Positions 42,701 through 53,956 are shown, counted from the first letter of the stretch. The stretch: 64,000 bases of DNA from Pseudomonas palleroniana (GCF_003031675.1 NZ_PYWX01000034.1:62001-126000), one strand, 5' to 3'. Notes: generated by a model from the sequence alone, not told the origin. Made by a program: numbers and translations.

Positions 42701-45624
42701 TTCATCGCCTGTTGTTCGGCCGGCGTGAGCACTTGCCACAGCGCCGTGTAAAAGTCCTCGCCCTGAAACTGCCCATCGGCGTCCTGCACCAGGATACGCC
42801 GCGCAGTGGCTTCGGGATGGCCGATGGCATCCAGCACCTGGCCTTCGGCAAAATGCTCGCGCAGTTCCAGGCGTGTACCGCGTGCCCAACCCGGCAACAG
42901 TTCCAAGGTGCGCAGCGCAAGACGCTGAGTGTCGATATTGCTCATCGAGTCGAGGAACAGGCCCTCATAGGCGCGGGATACGCGGACCTCCTGCTCGCTC
43001 CAGCGCAGCCGCTCATGGATCGGGCCGGGGAGGCGCCGGCTGCTGCGAAAGACTTGCAGGTCCTCGGCGCTCATCCCATCGAGCAATAGCTTGGCCACCG
43101 GCGCGGGCAATTGCGGGTAGGTGTTGAGCACACGCTGCACGTCGACATCGGCGGAGCAGTTTTGCGCCTTATAGCGTTCTTCCAGCAGCGAGCCTTTGAG
43201 CTGTTCGGCGGCGTCGGCCAGGTACAGGCGCAACTGGGCGGCGCGTTCGCCGAGCGTCTGCGCGGCCATGCCGGGTATGTCCTTGAGCGCCGGGTCGCTG
43301 CCTTGCAAGGTGTACAGCACCTGTTCGAGTAATTCGCCCCGCGCCTGTTGCACCGCATCCAGTGCGACGACCCGGCGAACCTGGGACGCGGGCGCCGGGT
43401 CGTTCCATAGCTCGCGCCCGTCACTGCCGAGCACACGCAGCGAGGGCTCGTTGGAGAGCATGCCACGGCGTTTCATCAGCTCCAGTTGCAGCGTCGCATC
43501 GGCCTTGGCGTAGGTCGCAGGATTGCGACTGCGCAATTGCTCGATACTGTTCTCCAGCTCGCGATGCAAAGCAAAGCGCTTGAGGCTGTCGGCCAACAGC
43601 CGCGGCGTGGCGTGCTGGTCGAACAATGCTTCACGCAGCGCCTCGGTCTCGACCCCGCTGGCCAGGCGCGCCTGTTGCAAGCGCTCGGCGCTGAGGTCGG
43701 CGGCCGGTTTGCCCAGTCGCCGCAGCAAGGTCGCCTCGCCCCAGGTCAGCGGGTCTTCGCCTTCGTGGGTCCAGGCACCTTCGCCGTTGTGCTCCAGCAG
43801 CGGACGATAGGCGTCCGTGCGGACTGGGTGCTGCACACGGTACTGGCCGGTGCCGGTTTCCTGCTCGACCTGATAGTGCTCGCCTTCAAGGACCAGCACC
43901 GGTTTTCCCTCGTGACGGTACAGGCCCAGGCCGTCGGGTTTGGCATCCGTGGCCATCTGGATATTGGCTTTGTAGCGTGACACGTCCGGGTTCCACAGCT
44001 TCTGCTTGCCGTCGGCCAGGATCACCGGCTTGAGCGCCTCGACCACACCGGACACTTGCACGTGGGGCAGCACGGTTGCGCCCGTGCCGAGCATGGCCAC
44101 GTTCAGCGCAATGCTGGAAAAATGCGCCCACATTTCACGGGGCTCGCCTTGTTCGTAGGCATCGATGCCTTCGTACACTTCCTCGCACATCTGCGCGGCG
44201 CCCACCACCAGCATGAGCGGGCCAAGGCCCGGCACCACGAAGGCGGCCAGGTTGAACACGCTGAGCACGGCATCCTTGAAACCTTCCAACCGCGCCGCAC
44301 GGGTCTTGGCGTCCTCGTCATCGGTGGGCACCGCCACGGCGCGGGCGTCGGCGAGGATTTTGTCGACATGGGCCTGGTGGCGGTGCTGCCACAGGTCGCC
44401 TTTGATGGTCGATTCGTCCATCGCCAGCTCCGCGGGTTGGACCGACCGCGAAGGCCGGCACAGCGCGTTGATTTTGTCGAAGAACGCACCTTGCTCGGAC
44501 ACCGGTACGAACCGGCTGAAGAAGCGCCGGTACTCGAGGCTCTTCAAGCGCTCGCCCAAGTCGGCCAGAAACTCGTACAGGTTGGCGTATTCCTTCAGCG
44601 GTTGCTGTGGGTCATCGGGCAGGTACACCACCAGGCGCTCGACCCGCGCCGCGCGCTTGCGCCTTGGCCCGATCAGCAACGGCCCGACCAACTCCACGCC
44701 CAGCAACTGCAGGTTGGCGAACGTCACCGGGCGGCCATCCAGCGTCGGCGCGGCCTTGGCGGCGAGCACATGCTTGAGCATCTGGTAAGCCTCACTGCTG
44801 ACCCCGGCACCAACCAGGTAGCTGTTGGGCTTCTTGGCAAATTGCTGCCAGGCGATTTCAGTGCTGAGCGCCAGTTGCTGGCGCTGGTGCTCCTGCAGTT
44901 GCTTGACCAGCGCCTGGCGTTTTTTCTCGTCCTTGGGTTGCAGGATGGCCTTGATGTGTTGCTGGTACAGGCGACCCAGATCCAGGCTGCGACACAGTTT
45001 GGCGAACGCGGCGGGCGCAATGGGCTTGGCCTGGGAGTTGACCGCCGCGAAGTCCGGGATGACGTCGCCGTCGTAGCGGCCCCAGCCGGTGATGATTTCG
45101 CAATCGGCGCAACGCGCCGGGTGTTCTTCTTCGGGCAGGAAGTTGGCCAGCGCCACCTCCAGCAACGATACGCCCCGGTACTCCTCATCCAGCCGCGATG
45201 TGCGGGTGCGGTCAAAGCTGAAAAAACCATAGAAATCATCACGGGCGCCGGGCGCGAACTTGCGCGCCAGGTAGACGTTGCGCACGTCTATATCGAGCTT
45301 GAAGCGTTCCTTGATCGCGGCTTTAAGCAAGGGTTCGGCAAACGCTTGCACATCCTGGATCGTTGCAAGGGTGGCATCGACCTGATTGAAGATTGCGCGG
45401 TACCGGCTATGGCTGGCGGCCAGCGCTTGTTTTTGGGTGCCCGAGGCTTTGACGTACCACGCGGGCAATACCAGCGCGTGGTCGGCCAGTTCCTGCCGGC
45501 GCGGCGCCCGCGCCTGGCTGAACCAGCTCGGCACGCCGGCCTTGATAAAGTCGTAGTGGACACCCCGAAGGTCGGCATGGAACACACCTTCGGGGCGCGG
45601 TGCTGGGGTTTTGCGGTCTGACAT
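39736..45624 (-). CDS. Giant NEL-type E3 ubiquitin ligase / dermonecrotic-toxin-like LRR protein (paralogue A)
   Basis: The protein has 1962 aa. Residues 1–545 match the dermonecrotic-toxin-like region (DUF6543) of Pseudomonas proteins: [20 protein letters not shown], ending in a hydrophobic hairpin at about 448–520 that could insert into a membrane. Two leucine-rich repeat blocks lie at about 1120–1290 and 1445–1610, separated by about 120 residues that include a basic CWRRE segment. The C-terminal NEL domain (about 1690–1962) has the catalytic C-x-D at C1746–D1748, as in IpaH and SspH effectors. It should transfer ubiquitin in a eukaryotic host. No signal peptide or secretion genes are nearby. 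Its paralogue lies 97 bp upstream. Confidence 0.87.
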
Positions 45625-45721
45625 GAGCGGTCGTCCGTCACTGATGGAAACCTCAGCCTACGCAACGACCGTGCGCCACAGTGCCTGCTTAGTTACCGCA
45701 CAGCGGCACTGAACTGCCGCC

Positions 45722-48700
45722 TCAGGCGGTGGCCTCGAGGGCTGCGACTTCCTGGCGTGATAAGGCCAGCAGCCGTTGGTTGCGCGTGGTGTCGAGTTCG
45801 ATCTGCAACGCGGTCACCGCCGCACCGTAGGCTTCGTCCAGAGCCTGATGCTCATCCTCCAGGCGCGAGCGACGCTGCTCGGACTCGCGCTCGAGGGTGT
45901 CGAACGACTCGGGGTATCTGGCCTTGAGGTAATCCACCCAGTAGCTGCGGCTGATCAGGTCTTCGTAAAACGGCTCGCCCTGTTCGGCCTGCTGTACGAT
46001 TTCAATCGCCTGTTTCAGCACCTGACCCCGGATCGGCAGGCCGGACAGCATGCCCTGCGGCTGCCCGGGCAAGTCCAGTGGGGCCTTGAGGCCAAGGCGG
46101 TATTCAAGGCGCACTTCGGCCTTGTCCACATTCGCTCCCGCCACTCCATCCGCCAGTTTCTCCACCTCGCCCAGGCGAAACAGGCGCCGCGACAGGCGTA
46201 GCAATGCCGCGCCTCTGGCCGGCAGGTCATGCGGGTCGATCTCCTGTACCGCCTGGTACTCGAACACCTTCACTTCCAGCTCGCTGAAGGTCAGCATGCG
46301 TCCGTCCGCGCAGGTACCGTGCGTGCTCGACAGGCTGAACAGCAATTGACGCAATTCGGTATTGGCAGTGGCGGCCTCGATCACCGTCCATACGCGGCGG
46401 GTCAGGTCGGCGGAGTCCGCGCGATAGTCTGCGGATAACCGCAGCCGGGCCAGCAAATGGAAAAACGCCTGATTGTCGGGCTCGCTTGCCAATTGCAGCC
46501 ACTGCTTACTGCGCACGTGAGTTTCGGGCACAGACAAACTGAAGACCCAGGGCAACAACTCCGTACTACTAGAGTCATCCTGCGCAAGCACCTCGTAGCC
46601 TTGAGCAGATGACACATGAGTTCCCAAGGTCTCTTCATCGCTATCCGGTTCAATATCCGGCAAGGTCCTTGCGCGCTGCATCGGTCTCATTACACGAGGG
46701 CTGGACAGGGGGCTCCCGAGAGGCGAATCATCCGTGCTGTCAATGTGGTAGTCCGGCCGTGGAATCCCAGTCGCCCAATTCAAAGGCTCAGGCGCCGGAG
46801 CAAGCGGTGTCTCGTTCCTTTCTCTGACCCTGGACGGCCAAAGTATGGGCCTCAATGACGCACCCGATTCCGACGTTTGCCTGTAGACGGTATCCAGAGG
46901 CGGTACGCCGGAAAAGCTGTTGCGAAAATCGTAGTTCAACTGCCAAAGAGACCGCTCCGCTCCCATTACTAGCGCAGTCACATGGGAGAAATCACCGCTG
47001 AGGACAGGCAGGTCCCGCAGTTCGTCAGTGGGTACGCCGGAGAGGTCCAGGCTCGTGGAAACCCCTGATACGTCATAACGCTTCATCAAACCTTCAACCC
47101 AACAAGCCATAAACATCCGTATCGTTTGTTGCCTGCCCAACCTCACGGCCACCGACGTCCCCCTGTCATGCCATTGCTCCAGTTCACGCAACTGCGCTGC
47201 GTATTCATCGCTGAACGCCTCGACGGCTTCGAAGCGGGTCTGGGCGTCCGGCCAGCGATCGACAATCCTGTCGATCAAGACATACAGACGCGAGCTCGGG
47301 TGGTACGTGACCGGCGCAATGAACTGGCCCATTCGCTCGATCTGGCCCATGGCATGCCCGGCCACCATGTGCTCCAGGTCGACCTCGTGCTGGGGGTGGT
47401 TCTTGATGTACTCATAAGCCGGCTTGAAGTTTTCTCGCGTCAATTTCGACCAGTCCAGCGACAGGCCCGCCCAAAGCTTTTCATGCCCCGGCTGGAGCAG
47501 ACGCGCAGGTAATTGCCGCACGGTCGAGTATTGCAAGTTCAGGCGTTCGAGTTGAGGCAGGTCCAACGTGCTTTCTGGAAAGTGGCCCTGGTGGGTGTCG
47601 GAAATCGTCAGTTCGCGCAGCTGGGTCAGCGGGCGAACATCCAGATGATCGAACGAGGTGAGTACGCGATGCAGCTTCAGCGAATGCAGGTTGACCAGGC
47701 TCGCCAATTCGGCGGCCGCTTGGGGTTGGAATTCCACGAGGCCGTCGAGGGTCAGCGCCCTCAGCTCGGGCAGGCGATGCACGCCCGAGGGTAGATGGGG
47801 TACACGCTCCGAGGGCACATCCAGCCTGAGTTCGCGCACATTGGGAAAACGCTCCAGCATCTGGTTGATGTCGCGATCCGTTGGGGTATCCCCGCTAATC
47901 CGCAACTTACGCACATGGGAAAAATCGGCATCCAATAACGCCGGCAGTCGATCCTGGGCCGAGATTTCCAGTGCCGTATAGCGTGGGTCTTCGGCGGCCA
48001 GCGGCGCGTTGCGCCAACTGTCCTTGATGCTCAGGGCTGCGCGCTGCTTGCTTCTGCGGTTACCACCACGTGCGGCAACCCACTGGTCGAGCCTGGCTTC
48101 CAGGCGTTGCCATTCGCTCAGGCGATCATCAAGCAGGCTGAGAATTTGCGAGTTGCTCTTACCCGCGCGCAGTTGTTCGAGAATAAACCCATTGGCCTGC
48201 TGCTCCGTCAGTTGCGGGTAAACGTCCCGCACTCGTCTGACCAGTGCCGGCGCTTGCCCTTCCCCGCGACCACTGGCCGGGTAGCCCAAACGCATCCGGC
48301 CGATACGCTGCGGCGGTCGCAGGCGCGGCAGGCGCCTGTCGAGGACCTGCACCGCGTCGGCCGGGTGGGCGAGCGCATACTCGGTGATCGCCTGGCGCAA
48401 CTCGGCACTGCGGGCCACCTCGGCAATGCCCAGGGCCTGGCGGGCGGCATCCGGCAAGGCATGCATCAACGACGGGTAAAAATTGTCGCTGTCCCTGGGC
48501 ACGCTGTTGAGGGTTTCGCCACGCTCGTTGAAGGCTTGGTAGGACGGGCCTTTCTTGACCAGGTATTTGCGCTGCGTGGCGCGGGTGTCGCCAACGCCTG
48601 CAATCAACTGCCCGTCGATGCCGCCGTCGCGGATTTCCAGGCGCAGGTCGTCCGGCCAGCCCGGCAATTGGCCGAGGGCATGCAGGGCCAGGCGTTTGCT

Positions 48701-51361
48701 GTCAGTGGCGGCCAGGTTGTCCATATGCAATCCGGCCAGTGCTCGGCTGACGCGCCCCTGGCGTGCATGCCAACGTGATTGTTCCAACAGTGACAGAGGC
48801 GCGCGCGCAGTGCGCAGGCGGGTCAACTCCTCAGCAGAGGCGTGGTCCAGCACACTTTGCGCCGCCGGTTCACTTAAACCTGGGGTCAGGCGCTGCAGTT
48901 TCTGTACATCGGGGTCCTTGGCCGCTCGGCCTTGGTAGAGGCTTTCGAACAACGCCGGCTGGCGGGTACGGGCAAAGTCGGCCAACTGCTTGCGAAACTC
49001 CTCGGGCCGGGCGGCTTCGACACGGGCCGCTTCACCGCCCAGCAAACGGGTGATTTCCGCACCATCGAGGGACGCGAGGAGACGCACCGGCAACTGGCCG
49101 CCGAGCACGTCGGCGCGGCTGATTTTGATCGGCGCCTTGGCCGTGCCCTCCGAAGGTAAATGCTGGCTGCCGTATTGAATCGAAGGGCCGCTCAGCTCGG
49201 CGTTCTCGAACACTTGCAGCACTCGCCCCACGGGCCAGCGCGGTAATTCGCAGACCAGTGCCGGGGCGTACAGGTAACGTTCATCGATCGGCTGCTTGCC
49301 CTCCAACTGCGCCAAGACCTGCTGCACGCCTCGTTCGGCCTCGAACAGGCGCAGGGTATCGGCCAACTCAGGCGGCGGCGCGGCGTTGTCCAGATGCATC
49401 TTGCGCAGGCTACTGTCGCTGACCCCGCTGATATCGGCGGCCCTGAGCAACGCGGCGTCACTGTAGCCGTCGACAATCGGCCCCATACGCCGCAGTAATG
49501 TCAGGCGGTCCCACGCCAGCGGCTGCTCATGCACCTGACGCCAAGCACCGGCGCCGTTATGCACCAGTGGCGGTTGATAGGCCAGTGCATCACTGGGGTG
49601 TTGGATGCGCCAGCGCTGCGTCGACTCATCAAAGGCGTGCTCGACCACCTTGTCGCCCAGGCGCAGATAATGTTTGCCGGCGACTGCGTACTGCCCCAGC
49701 GGGTTGGCCTGGCCCTCAAGCTTGAGGTCCTGGTGATACGCCGACAGGTCCGCCCGCCACAGCTTTTGCTTGCCGTCGGCCAGGATCACCGGCCTGAGCG
49801 CATCCACCACGCCGGACATTTGCACTTGGGGCAGTACCGTAGCGCCGGTGGCAAGCATGGCCACGTTCAGCGCAATACTGGAAAAGTGCGCCCACATTTC
49901 GCGGATTTCGCTTTGTTCGTAGGCTTCGATGCCTTCATACACTTCTTCGCACATCTGCAGCGCGCCCACCGCCAGCATGATCGGCCCCAGGCCCGGCACC
50001 ACAAAGGAGGCCAGGTTGAACACGCTGACCACGGCGTCCTTGAATCCCTCCATTCGCGCCGCGCGGGCCTTGGCGTCTTCGTCGTCGGTGGGCACCGCCA
50101 CGGCGCGGGCATCAGCGAGGATTTTGTCGACACTGGCCTGGTAGCGGTGCTGCCACAGATCGCCCTTGATGGTCGCTTCGCCCATCCGCCAGTCAGGCGG
50201 TTGAGGCAGTCGCGACGACTGATACAACGCATTGAGCTGTCGGAAGAACTCACCTTGTTCAGACACCGGCACGAACCGGCTGAAATAGCGCCGGTACTCA
50301 GTGTCTTTCAAGCGGCCACCCAGGTCGGCCAGAAATTCATACAGGTTGGCGTACTCCTTCAGCGGCTGCTGCGGGTCATCGGGCAGATACACCACCAGGC
50401 GCTCGACCCGCGCCGCACGGATGCGCGAGGGGCCGATCAACAGCGGGCCGACCAGCGCCACGCCGAGTAATTGCAGGTTGGCGAACATGGCTGGGCGGCC
50501 ATCCAGCGTCGGCACGGCTTTGGCGGCCAGGACGTGCTTGAGCATCTGATAGACATCGTGGCCGATCCCCGCGCCGACCACGTAGCTGTTAGGCTTTTTG
50601 GCAAATTGCTGCCAGGCAATTTCAACGCTGAGCGCCAGTTGCTGGCGCTCGTGTTCCTGCAATTGGCTGGCGAGTGTCTGGCGTTCGATAACACTCCTGG
50701 GCAGCAGGATGGCCTTGATGTGTTGCTGGTACAGGCGCCCCAGATCCAGGCTGCGGCACAGTGTGGCGAACGCGGCGGGCGCGATGGGTTTGGCCTGGGA
50801 GTTGACCGCCGCGAAATCTGCAATGACCTCGCCGTCGTAATTGCTCCACCCGGTGATGATTTCGCAATCGGCGCAAGCCGCAGGCTTTTCTTCTTCGGGC
50901 AGGAAGTTGGTGAGGGCCACCTCCAGTAATGAAACGCCTCGATACTCTTCATCCAGCCGCGAGGTGCGGGTGCGGTCCAGGGTGAAAAACCCATAGAAAT
51001 CATCACGGGCGCCAGCCGCGAATTTGCGCGCCAGGTAGACGTTGCGCACGTCTATATCGAGCTTGAAACGCTCCTTGATCGCGGCCTTGAGCAGCGGCTC
51101 GGCGAATGCCTGGACATCCTGGATCGTTGCAAGGGTGGCATCGACCTGATTGAAGAGCGTGCGGTATTTGGCATGGCTGGCGGCCAAGGCGCTTTTTTGT
51201 GCGGCGGTGGCCTTGATGTACCAGGCGGGGATGACCAGGGCATGGTCGGCCAGTGCTTGCTGGCGGGGCAGGCGAGCCTGGGAAAACCAGGGCGGGATGG
51301 CGCGCGTGAGGAAAGCGCCGTGAATGCCGGATGAAACGGCAGGGCGGGTGACGTCGGGCAT
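45722..51361 (-). CDS. Giant NEL-type E3 ubiquitin ligase / dermonecrotic-toxin-like protein (paralogue B)
   Basis: The protein has 1879 aa. Residues 1–545 are very similar to paralogue A, in DNA as well as protein, with the hydrophobic hairpin conserved. The middle differs. One leucine-rich block lies at about 1142–1290 (SHVRKLRISG, ELRALTLDGL, QLERLNLQYS), and a vestigial SHVTALVMG block at about 1455 is followed by a Ser/Pro/Asp-rich linker at 1504–1610. The NEL domain from about 1630 has C1684–D1686 (TCADGRMLTFSELEV). It is the first gene in transcription order and may be cotranscribed with A. Target and export route are unknown. Confidence 0.86.
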   Translation of the reverse strand: MPDVTRPAVSSGIHGAFLTRAIPPWFSQARLPRQQALADHALVIPAWYIKATAAQKSALAASHAKYRTLFNQVDATLATIQDVQAFAEPLLKAAIKERFKLDIDVRNVYLARKFAAGARDDFYGFFTLDRTRTSRLDEEYRGVSLLEVALTNFLPEEEKPAACADCEIITGWSNYDGEVIADFAAVNSQAKPIAPAAFATLCRSLDLGRLYQQHIKAILLPRSVIERQTLASQLQEHERQQLALSVEIAWQQFAKKPNSYVVGAGIGHDVYQMLKHVLAAKAVPTLDGRPAMFANLQLLGVALVGPLLIGPSRIRAARVERLVVYLPDDPQQPLKEYANLYEFLADLGGRLKDTEYRRYFSRFVPVSEQGEFFRQLNALYQSSRLPQPPDWRMGEATIKGDLWQHRYQASVDKILADARAVAVPTDDEDAKARAARMEGFKDAVVSVFNLASFVVPGLGPIMLAVGALQMCEEVYEGIEAYEQSEIREMWAHFSSIALNVAMLATGATVLPQVQMSGVVDALRPVILADGKQKLWRADLSAYHQDLKLEGQANPLGQYAVAGKHYLRLGDKVVEHAFDESTQRWRIQHPSDALAYQPPLVHNGAGAWRQVHEQPLAWDRLTLLRRMGPIVDGYSDAALLRAADISGVSDSSLRKMHLDNAAPPPELADTLRLFEAERGVQQVLAQLEGKQPIDERYLYAPALVCELPRWPVGRVLQVFENAELSGPSIQYGSQHLPSEGTAKAPIKISRADVLGGQLPVRLLASLDGAEITRLLGGEAARVEAARPEEFRKQLADFARTRQPALFESLYQGRAAKDPDVQKLQRLTPGLSEPAAQSVLDHASAEELTRLRTARAPLSLLEQSRWHARQGRVSRALAGLHMDNLAATDSKRLALHALGQLPGWPDDLRLEIRDGGIDGQLIAGVGDTRATQRKYLVKKGPSYQAFNERGETLNSVPRDSDNFYPSLMHALPDAARQALGIAEVARSAELRQAITEYALAHPADAVQVLDRRLPRLRPPQRIGRMRLGYPASGRGEGQAPALVRRVRDVYPQLTEQQANGFILEQLRAGKSNSQILSLLDDRLSEWQRLEARLDQWVAARGGNRRSKQRAALSIKDSWRNAPLAAEDPRYTALEISAQDRLPALLDADFSHVRKLRISGDTPTDRDINQMLERFPNVRELRLDVPSERVPHLPSGVHRLPELRALTLDGLVEFQPQAAAELASLVNLHSLKLHRVLTSFDHLDVRPLTQLRELTISDTHQGHFPESTLDLPQLERLNLQYSTVRQLPARLLQPGHEKLWAGLSLDWSKLTRENFKPAYEYIKNHPQHEVDLEHMVAGHAMGQIERMGQFIAPVTYHPSSRLYVLIDRIVDRWPDAQTRFEAVEAFSDEYAAQLRELEQWHDRGTSVAVRLGRQQTIRMFMACWVEGLMKRYDVSGVSTSLDLSGVPTDELRDLPVLSGDFSHVTALVMGAERSLWQLNYDFRNSFSGVPPLDTVYRQTSESGASLRPILWPSRVRERNETPLAPAPEPLNWATGIPRPDYHIDSTDDSPLGSPLSSPRVMRPMQRARTLPDIEPDSDEETLGTHVSSAQGYEVLAQDDSSSTELLPWVFSLSVPETHVRSKQWLQLASEPDNQAFFHLLARLRLSADYRADSADLTRRVWTVIEAATANTELRQLLFSLSSTHGTCADGRMLTFSELEVKVFEYQAVQEIDPHDLPARGAALLRLSRRLFRLGEVEKLADGVAGANVDKAEVRLEYRLGLKAPLDLPGQPQGMLSGLPIRGQVLKQAIEIVQQAEQGEPFYEDLISRSYWVDYLKARYPESFDTLERESEQRRSRLEDEHQALDEAYGAAVTALQIELDTTRNQRLLALSRQEVAALEATA

Positions 51362-51436
51362 GGTGTCGCTCCAATAGATGGGAGCGCTAGCACATCACGT
51401 CAATCGCGGCGGTCGGGCGTAGATAGTTGTCGCCAT

Positions 51437-51461
51437 GCAGCGCCCCCCGCCGGGGCGCTGC
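51437..51461 (-). terminator. Strong hairpin downstream of the DnaJ-class gene
   Basis: A perfect 10-bp G+C-rich stem, gcagcgcccc (51437–51446) with ggggcgctgc (51452–51461), has a five-base loop. It sits eight bases beyond the gene's stop codon. There is no T-run, so it may act as a 3' stabiliser or a rho-helped end. Confidence 0.5.
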
Positions 51462-51469
51462 ACTGAGGG

Positions 51470-52408
51470 TCAGAAGTTTTCGCGCGGGTTGAACGCGGCT
51501 TTCTGCGCCAGCTCTTGCCACAGCGCCTTGACCTCATCGTCAGCCGCCTTCGGCATCACCGCCTTGAGCTGCACGAACAGGTAACCCCGCTGCCCGGCCT
51601 TGTTCAGCAAACCGTGGCCCTTGGCGCGCATGCGCTGACCATTCTGGCTGCCGGCCGGCACCTTGAGGTTGATCTTGCCGGTGAGAGTCGGCACCGCCAC
51701 CTCGGCACCCAGCGCCAATTCCCATGGCGCCAGCGGCAGGTTGATCACCAGGTTTTCGCCGTCCACTTCAAATTTGGCGTGCGGCGCGAACTTGATGATC
51801 AGGTACAGGTCGCCATTGGCCCCACCGCCAATACCCGGCGCGCCCTGCGCCTTGAGGCGGATGCGCTCGCCGTCGGCCACGCCGGCGGGGATCTTCACAT
51901 TCAGGCTCTTGGTGGTGTTGCTGACGTGACGGCCCGAGGCGTCATATTGCGGCACCTGGAAGTTGATCTGCTTGGACTCGGCAGACAGCGTCTCCTCGAG
52001 GGACACCGTCAGTTGCATCTCCACGTCCTGGCCTTTACGCCCGGCAGGTCGGCGCTGGCCACCGCCGAAAGCGTCGCCACGCGAGCCGAAGATCGAACTG
52101 AAGAAGTCCGAAAAATCGCCCGCATCCTGGCCGCCGCCGAAACCGCCACGGCTCTGCCAGCCCGGCGGCCCCTGAAACGGCTGGCCATGCTGGCCGTATT
52201 TGCGCAGTTCATCGTACTCCGCACGTTTGTCGGCGCTTTTGAGCGCCTCGTAGGCTTCGGACGCGTCTTTGAATTTCTCCTCGGCGTCTTTTTCCTTGCT
52301 CACATCAGGGTGATATTTGCGCGCGAGCTTGCGATAAGCGGCCTTGATTGCCTTGTCGTCCGCGCTCGGCTCAACGCCCAATATCTTGTAGTAGTCTTTG
52401 AAATCCAT
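51470..52408 (-). CDS. cbpA: DnaJ-class co-chaperone, CbpA type
   Basis: The protein has 312 aa. A J domain at residues 1–70 has the HPD motif at 33–35. A Gly/Phe-rich segment follows at about 85–120. Two beta-rich substrate-binding domains lack the zinc fingers of DnaJ ([40 protein letters not shown]). It stimulates a Hsp70 ATPase and can bind curved DNA. It is divergent from a Hsp70-like gene, a plausible partner. The usual cbpM inhibitor gene is not next to it. Confidence 0.92.
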   Translation of the reverse strand: MDFKDYYKILGVEPSADDKAIKAAYRKLARKYHPDVSKEKDAEEKFKDASEAYEALKSADKRAEYDELRKYGQHGQPFQGPPGWQSRGGFGGGQDAGDFSDFFSSIFGSRGDAFGGGQRRPAGRKGQDVEMQLTVSLEETLSAESKQINFQVPQYDASGRHVSNTTKSLNVKIPAGVADGERIRLKAQGAPGIGGGANGDLYLIIKFAPHAKFEVDGENLVINLPLAPWELALGAEVAVPTLTGKINLKVPAGSQNGQRMRAKGHGLLNKAGQRGYLFVQLKAVMPKAADDEVKALWQELAQKAAFNPRENF

Positions 52409-52647
52409 CGGCGGTTCACCATCCTAAATCGGGATCGCACAGCCCGGGGCACAACGTGCGCTGCTTTGCACCTGTTGAGTCTTGTGGCCTGGGAGTGCGT
52501 CAAAGTGTTATCGGCGCTTGCCGTATGCAACAGATGTGGGGGCAAATTGCGCACTTTCAAGCACGATTTAACAGAGCGTTGGCCTACGCATCCGCCTTCG
52601 ACTGGCATACACTGCGCGGCCGTTTTTTCGACCGGAACCCGATAGAC

Positions 52648-53916
52648 ATGAACAGCCCCTCCCCAGCCCGTGCCTGCGGCATCGACTTCGGCACGTCCAA
52701 CTCCACCGTCGGCTGGATCCGCCCCGGCATGGAAACGCTCATCGCGCTGGAAGACGACAAGATTACCCTGCCGTCGGTGGTGTTCTTCAACATCGAGGAA
52801 CGTCGTCCGGTCTACGGCCGCCTGGCCCTGCACGAGTACCTCGAAGGCTACGAAGGCCGTTTGATGCGCTCGCTCAAGAGCCTGCTGGGGTCCAAGCTGA
52901 TCAAGCACGACACCAGCGTGCTGGGCACTGCGATGCCGTTCAAGGACTTGCTGGGCCTGTTTATCGGCCAGCTCAAGAATCGCGCCGAAGCCACCGCCGG
53001 CCGCGAGTTCGAGGAGGTTGTGCTGGGCCGCCCTGTGTTCTTCGTCGATGATGACCCGCTGGCCGACAAAGAAGCCGAAGACACTCTGGTGGAGGTGGCG
53101 CGCAAGCTGGGCTTCAAGGAAGTCTCGTTCCAGTACGAACCGATTGCGGCGGCATTCGACTACGAGTCCACCATCGAAAAAGAAGAGTTGGTGCTGATCG
53201 TCGACATCGGCGGCGGTACTTCAGACTTTTCCCTGGTGCGCCTGAGTCCCGAGCGCCGCACCGTCGATAATCGCCACGCCGACATCCTCGCCACCGGCGG
53301 CGTGCATATCGGCGGCACCGACTTCGACAAACAATTGTCGCTGGCCGGCATGATGCCGTTGTTCGGCTATGGCAGCCGCATGAAAAGCGGCGCCTATATG
53401 CCCACCAGCCATCACATGAACCTGGCGACCTGGCACACCATCAACTCGGTGTACTCGCAAAAATCCCAGCTGGCGCTGGGCAGCATGCGCTACGACATCG
53501 AAGACACCGGCGGCATCGACCGGCTGTTCAAGCTGATCGAACAGCGTGCCGGCCACTGGTTGGCGATGGAAGTGGAAGAGACCAAGATCCAGCTGACCCA
53601 CGAAGAAAACCGCCATGTGCCACTGGACCGTATCGAAAAAGGCCTGAGCGTCGACCTCAGCCGTGCCTTGTTCGAGTCGTCCATCGACAGCCTGCTGGAG
53701 CGGGTGCGCGGTAGCGTGACGCAGTTGCTCAACGACGCCTGCGTAGGCGTCGAACAGGTGGACACGGTGTTCTTTACCGGCGGTTCCAGCGGTATTCCGG
53801 CACTGCGCCAGAGCATCTCGGCGATGCTGCCGAAGGCGCGGCATGTGGAAGGGAATATCTTCGGCAGTATCGGCAGTGGGCTGGCGATTGAAGCCAGCAA
53901 GCGGTACGGCTACTGA
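52648..53916 (+). CDS. yegD: Hsp70 family chaperone, YegD-like
   Basis: The protein has 422 aa. It shows the ATPase signatures ACGIDFGTSNSTVGWI, VDIGGGTSDFSLVRL and DTVFFTGGSSGIPALRQSI. It ends after the nucleotide-binding domain and lacks the peptide-binding domain of DnaK, as in YegD. The role is probably that of an accessory chaperone. ATG 52648 is chosen because an open extension to 52456 has no similarity and overlaps the promoter zone. It is transcribed away from the DnaJ-class gene; P. aeruginosa has a related gene in the same region. Confidence 0.9.
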   Translation: MNSPSPARACGIDFGTSNSTVGWIRPGMETLIALEDDKITLPSVVFFNIEERRPVYGRLALHEYLEGYEGRLMRSLKSLLGSKLIKHDTSVLGTAMPFKDLLGLFIGQLKNRAEATAGREFEEVVLGRPVFFVDDDPLADKEAEDTLVEVARKLGFKEVSFQYEPIAAAFDYESTIEKEELVLIVDIGGGTSDFSLVRLSPERRTVDNRHADILATGGVHIGGTDFDKQLSLAGMMPLFGYGSRMKSGAYMPTSHHMNLATWHTINSVYSQKSQLALGSMRYDIEDTGGIDRLFKLIEQRAGHWLAMEVEETKIQLTHEENRHVPLDRIEKGLSVDLSRALFESSIDSLLERVRGSVTQLLNDACVGVEQVDTVFFTGGSSGIPALRQSISAMLPKARHVEGNIFGSIGSGLAIEASKRYGY

Positions 53917-53956
53917 GTTTCAGCTGGAAGACCGTGGCGCCCTCATCGGGAACAAG

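Noticed and set aside
44056..45621. A 521-codon plus-strand open frame opposite the N-terminus of NEL paralogue A
   Set aside because: It is a shadow of the conserved minus-strand frame. A similar shadow exists opposite paralogue B only because the DNA is duplicated.
52600..52625. Possible sigma-54 promoter (tggcatacactgc) before the Hsp70-like gene
   Set aside because: GG and GC are only eight bases apart, not ten.
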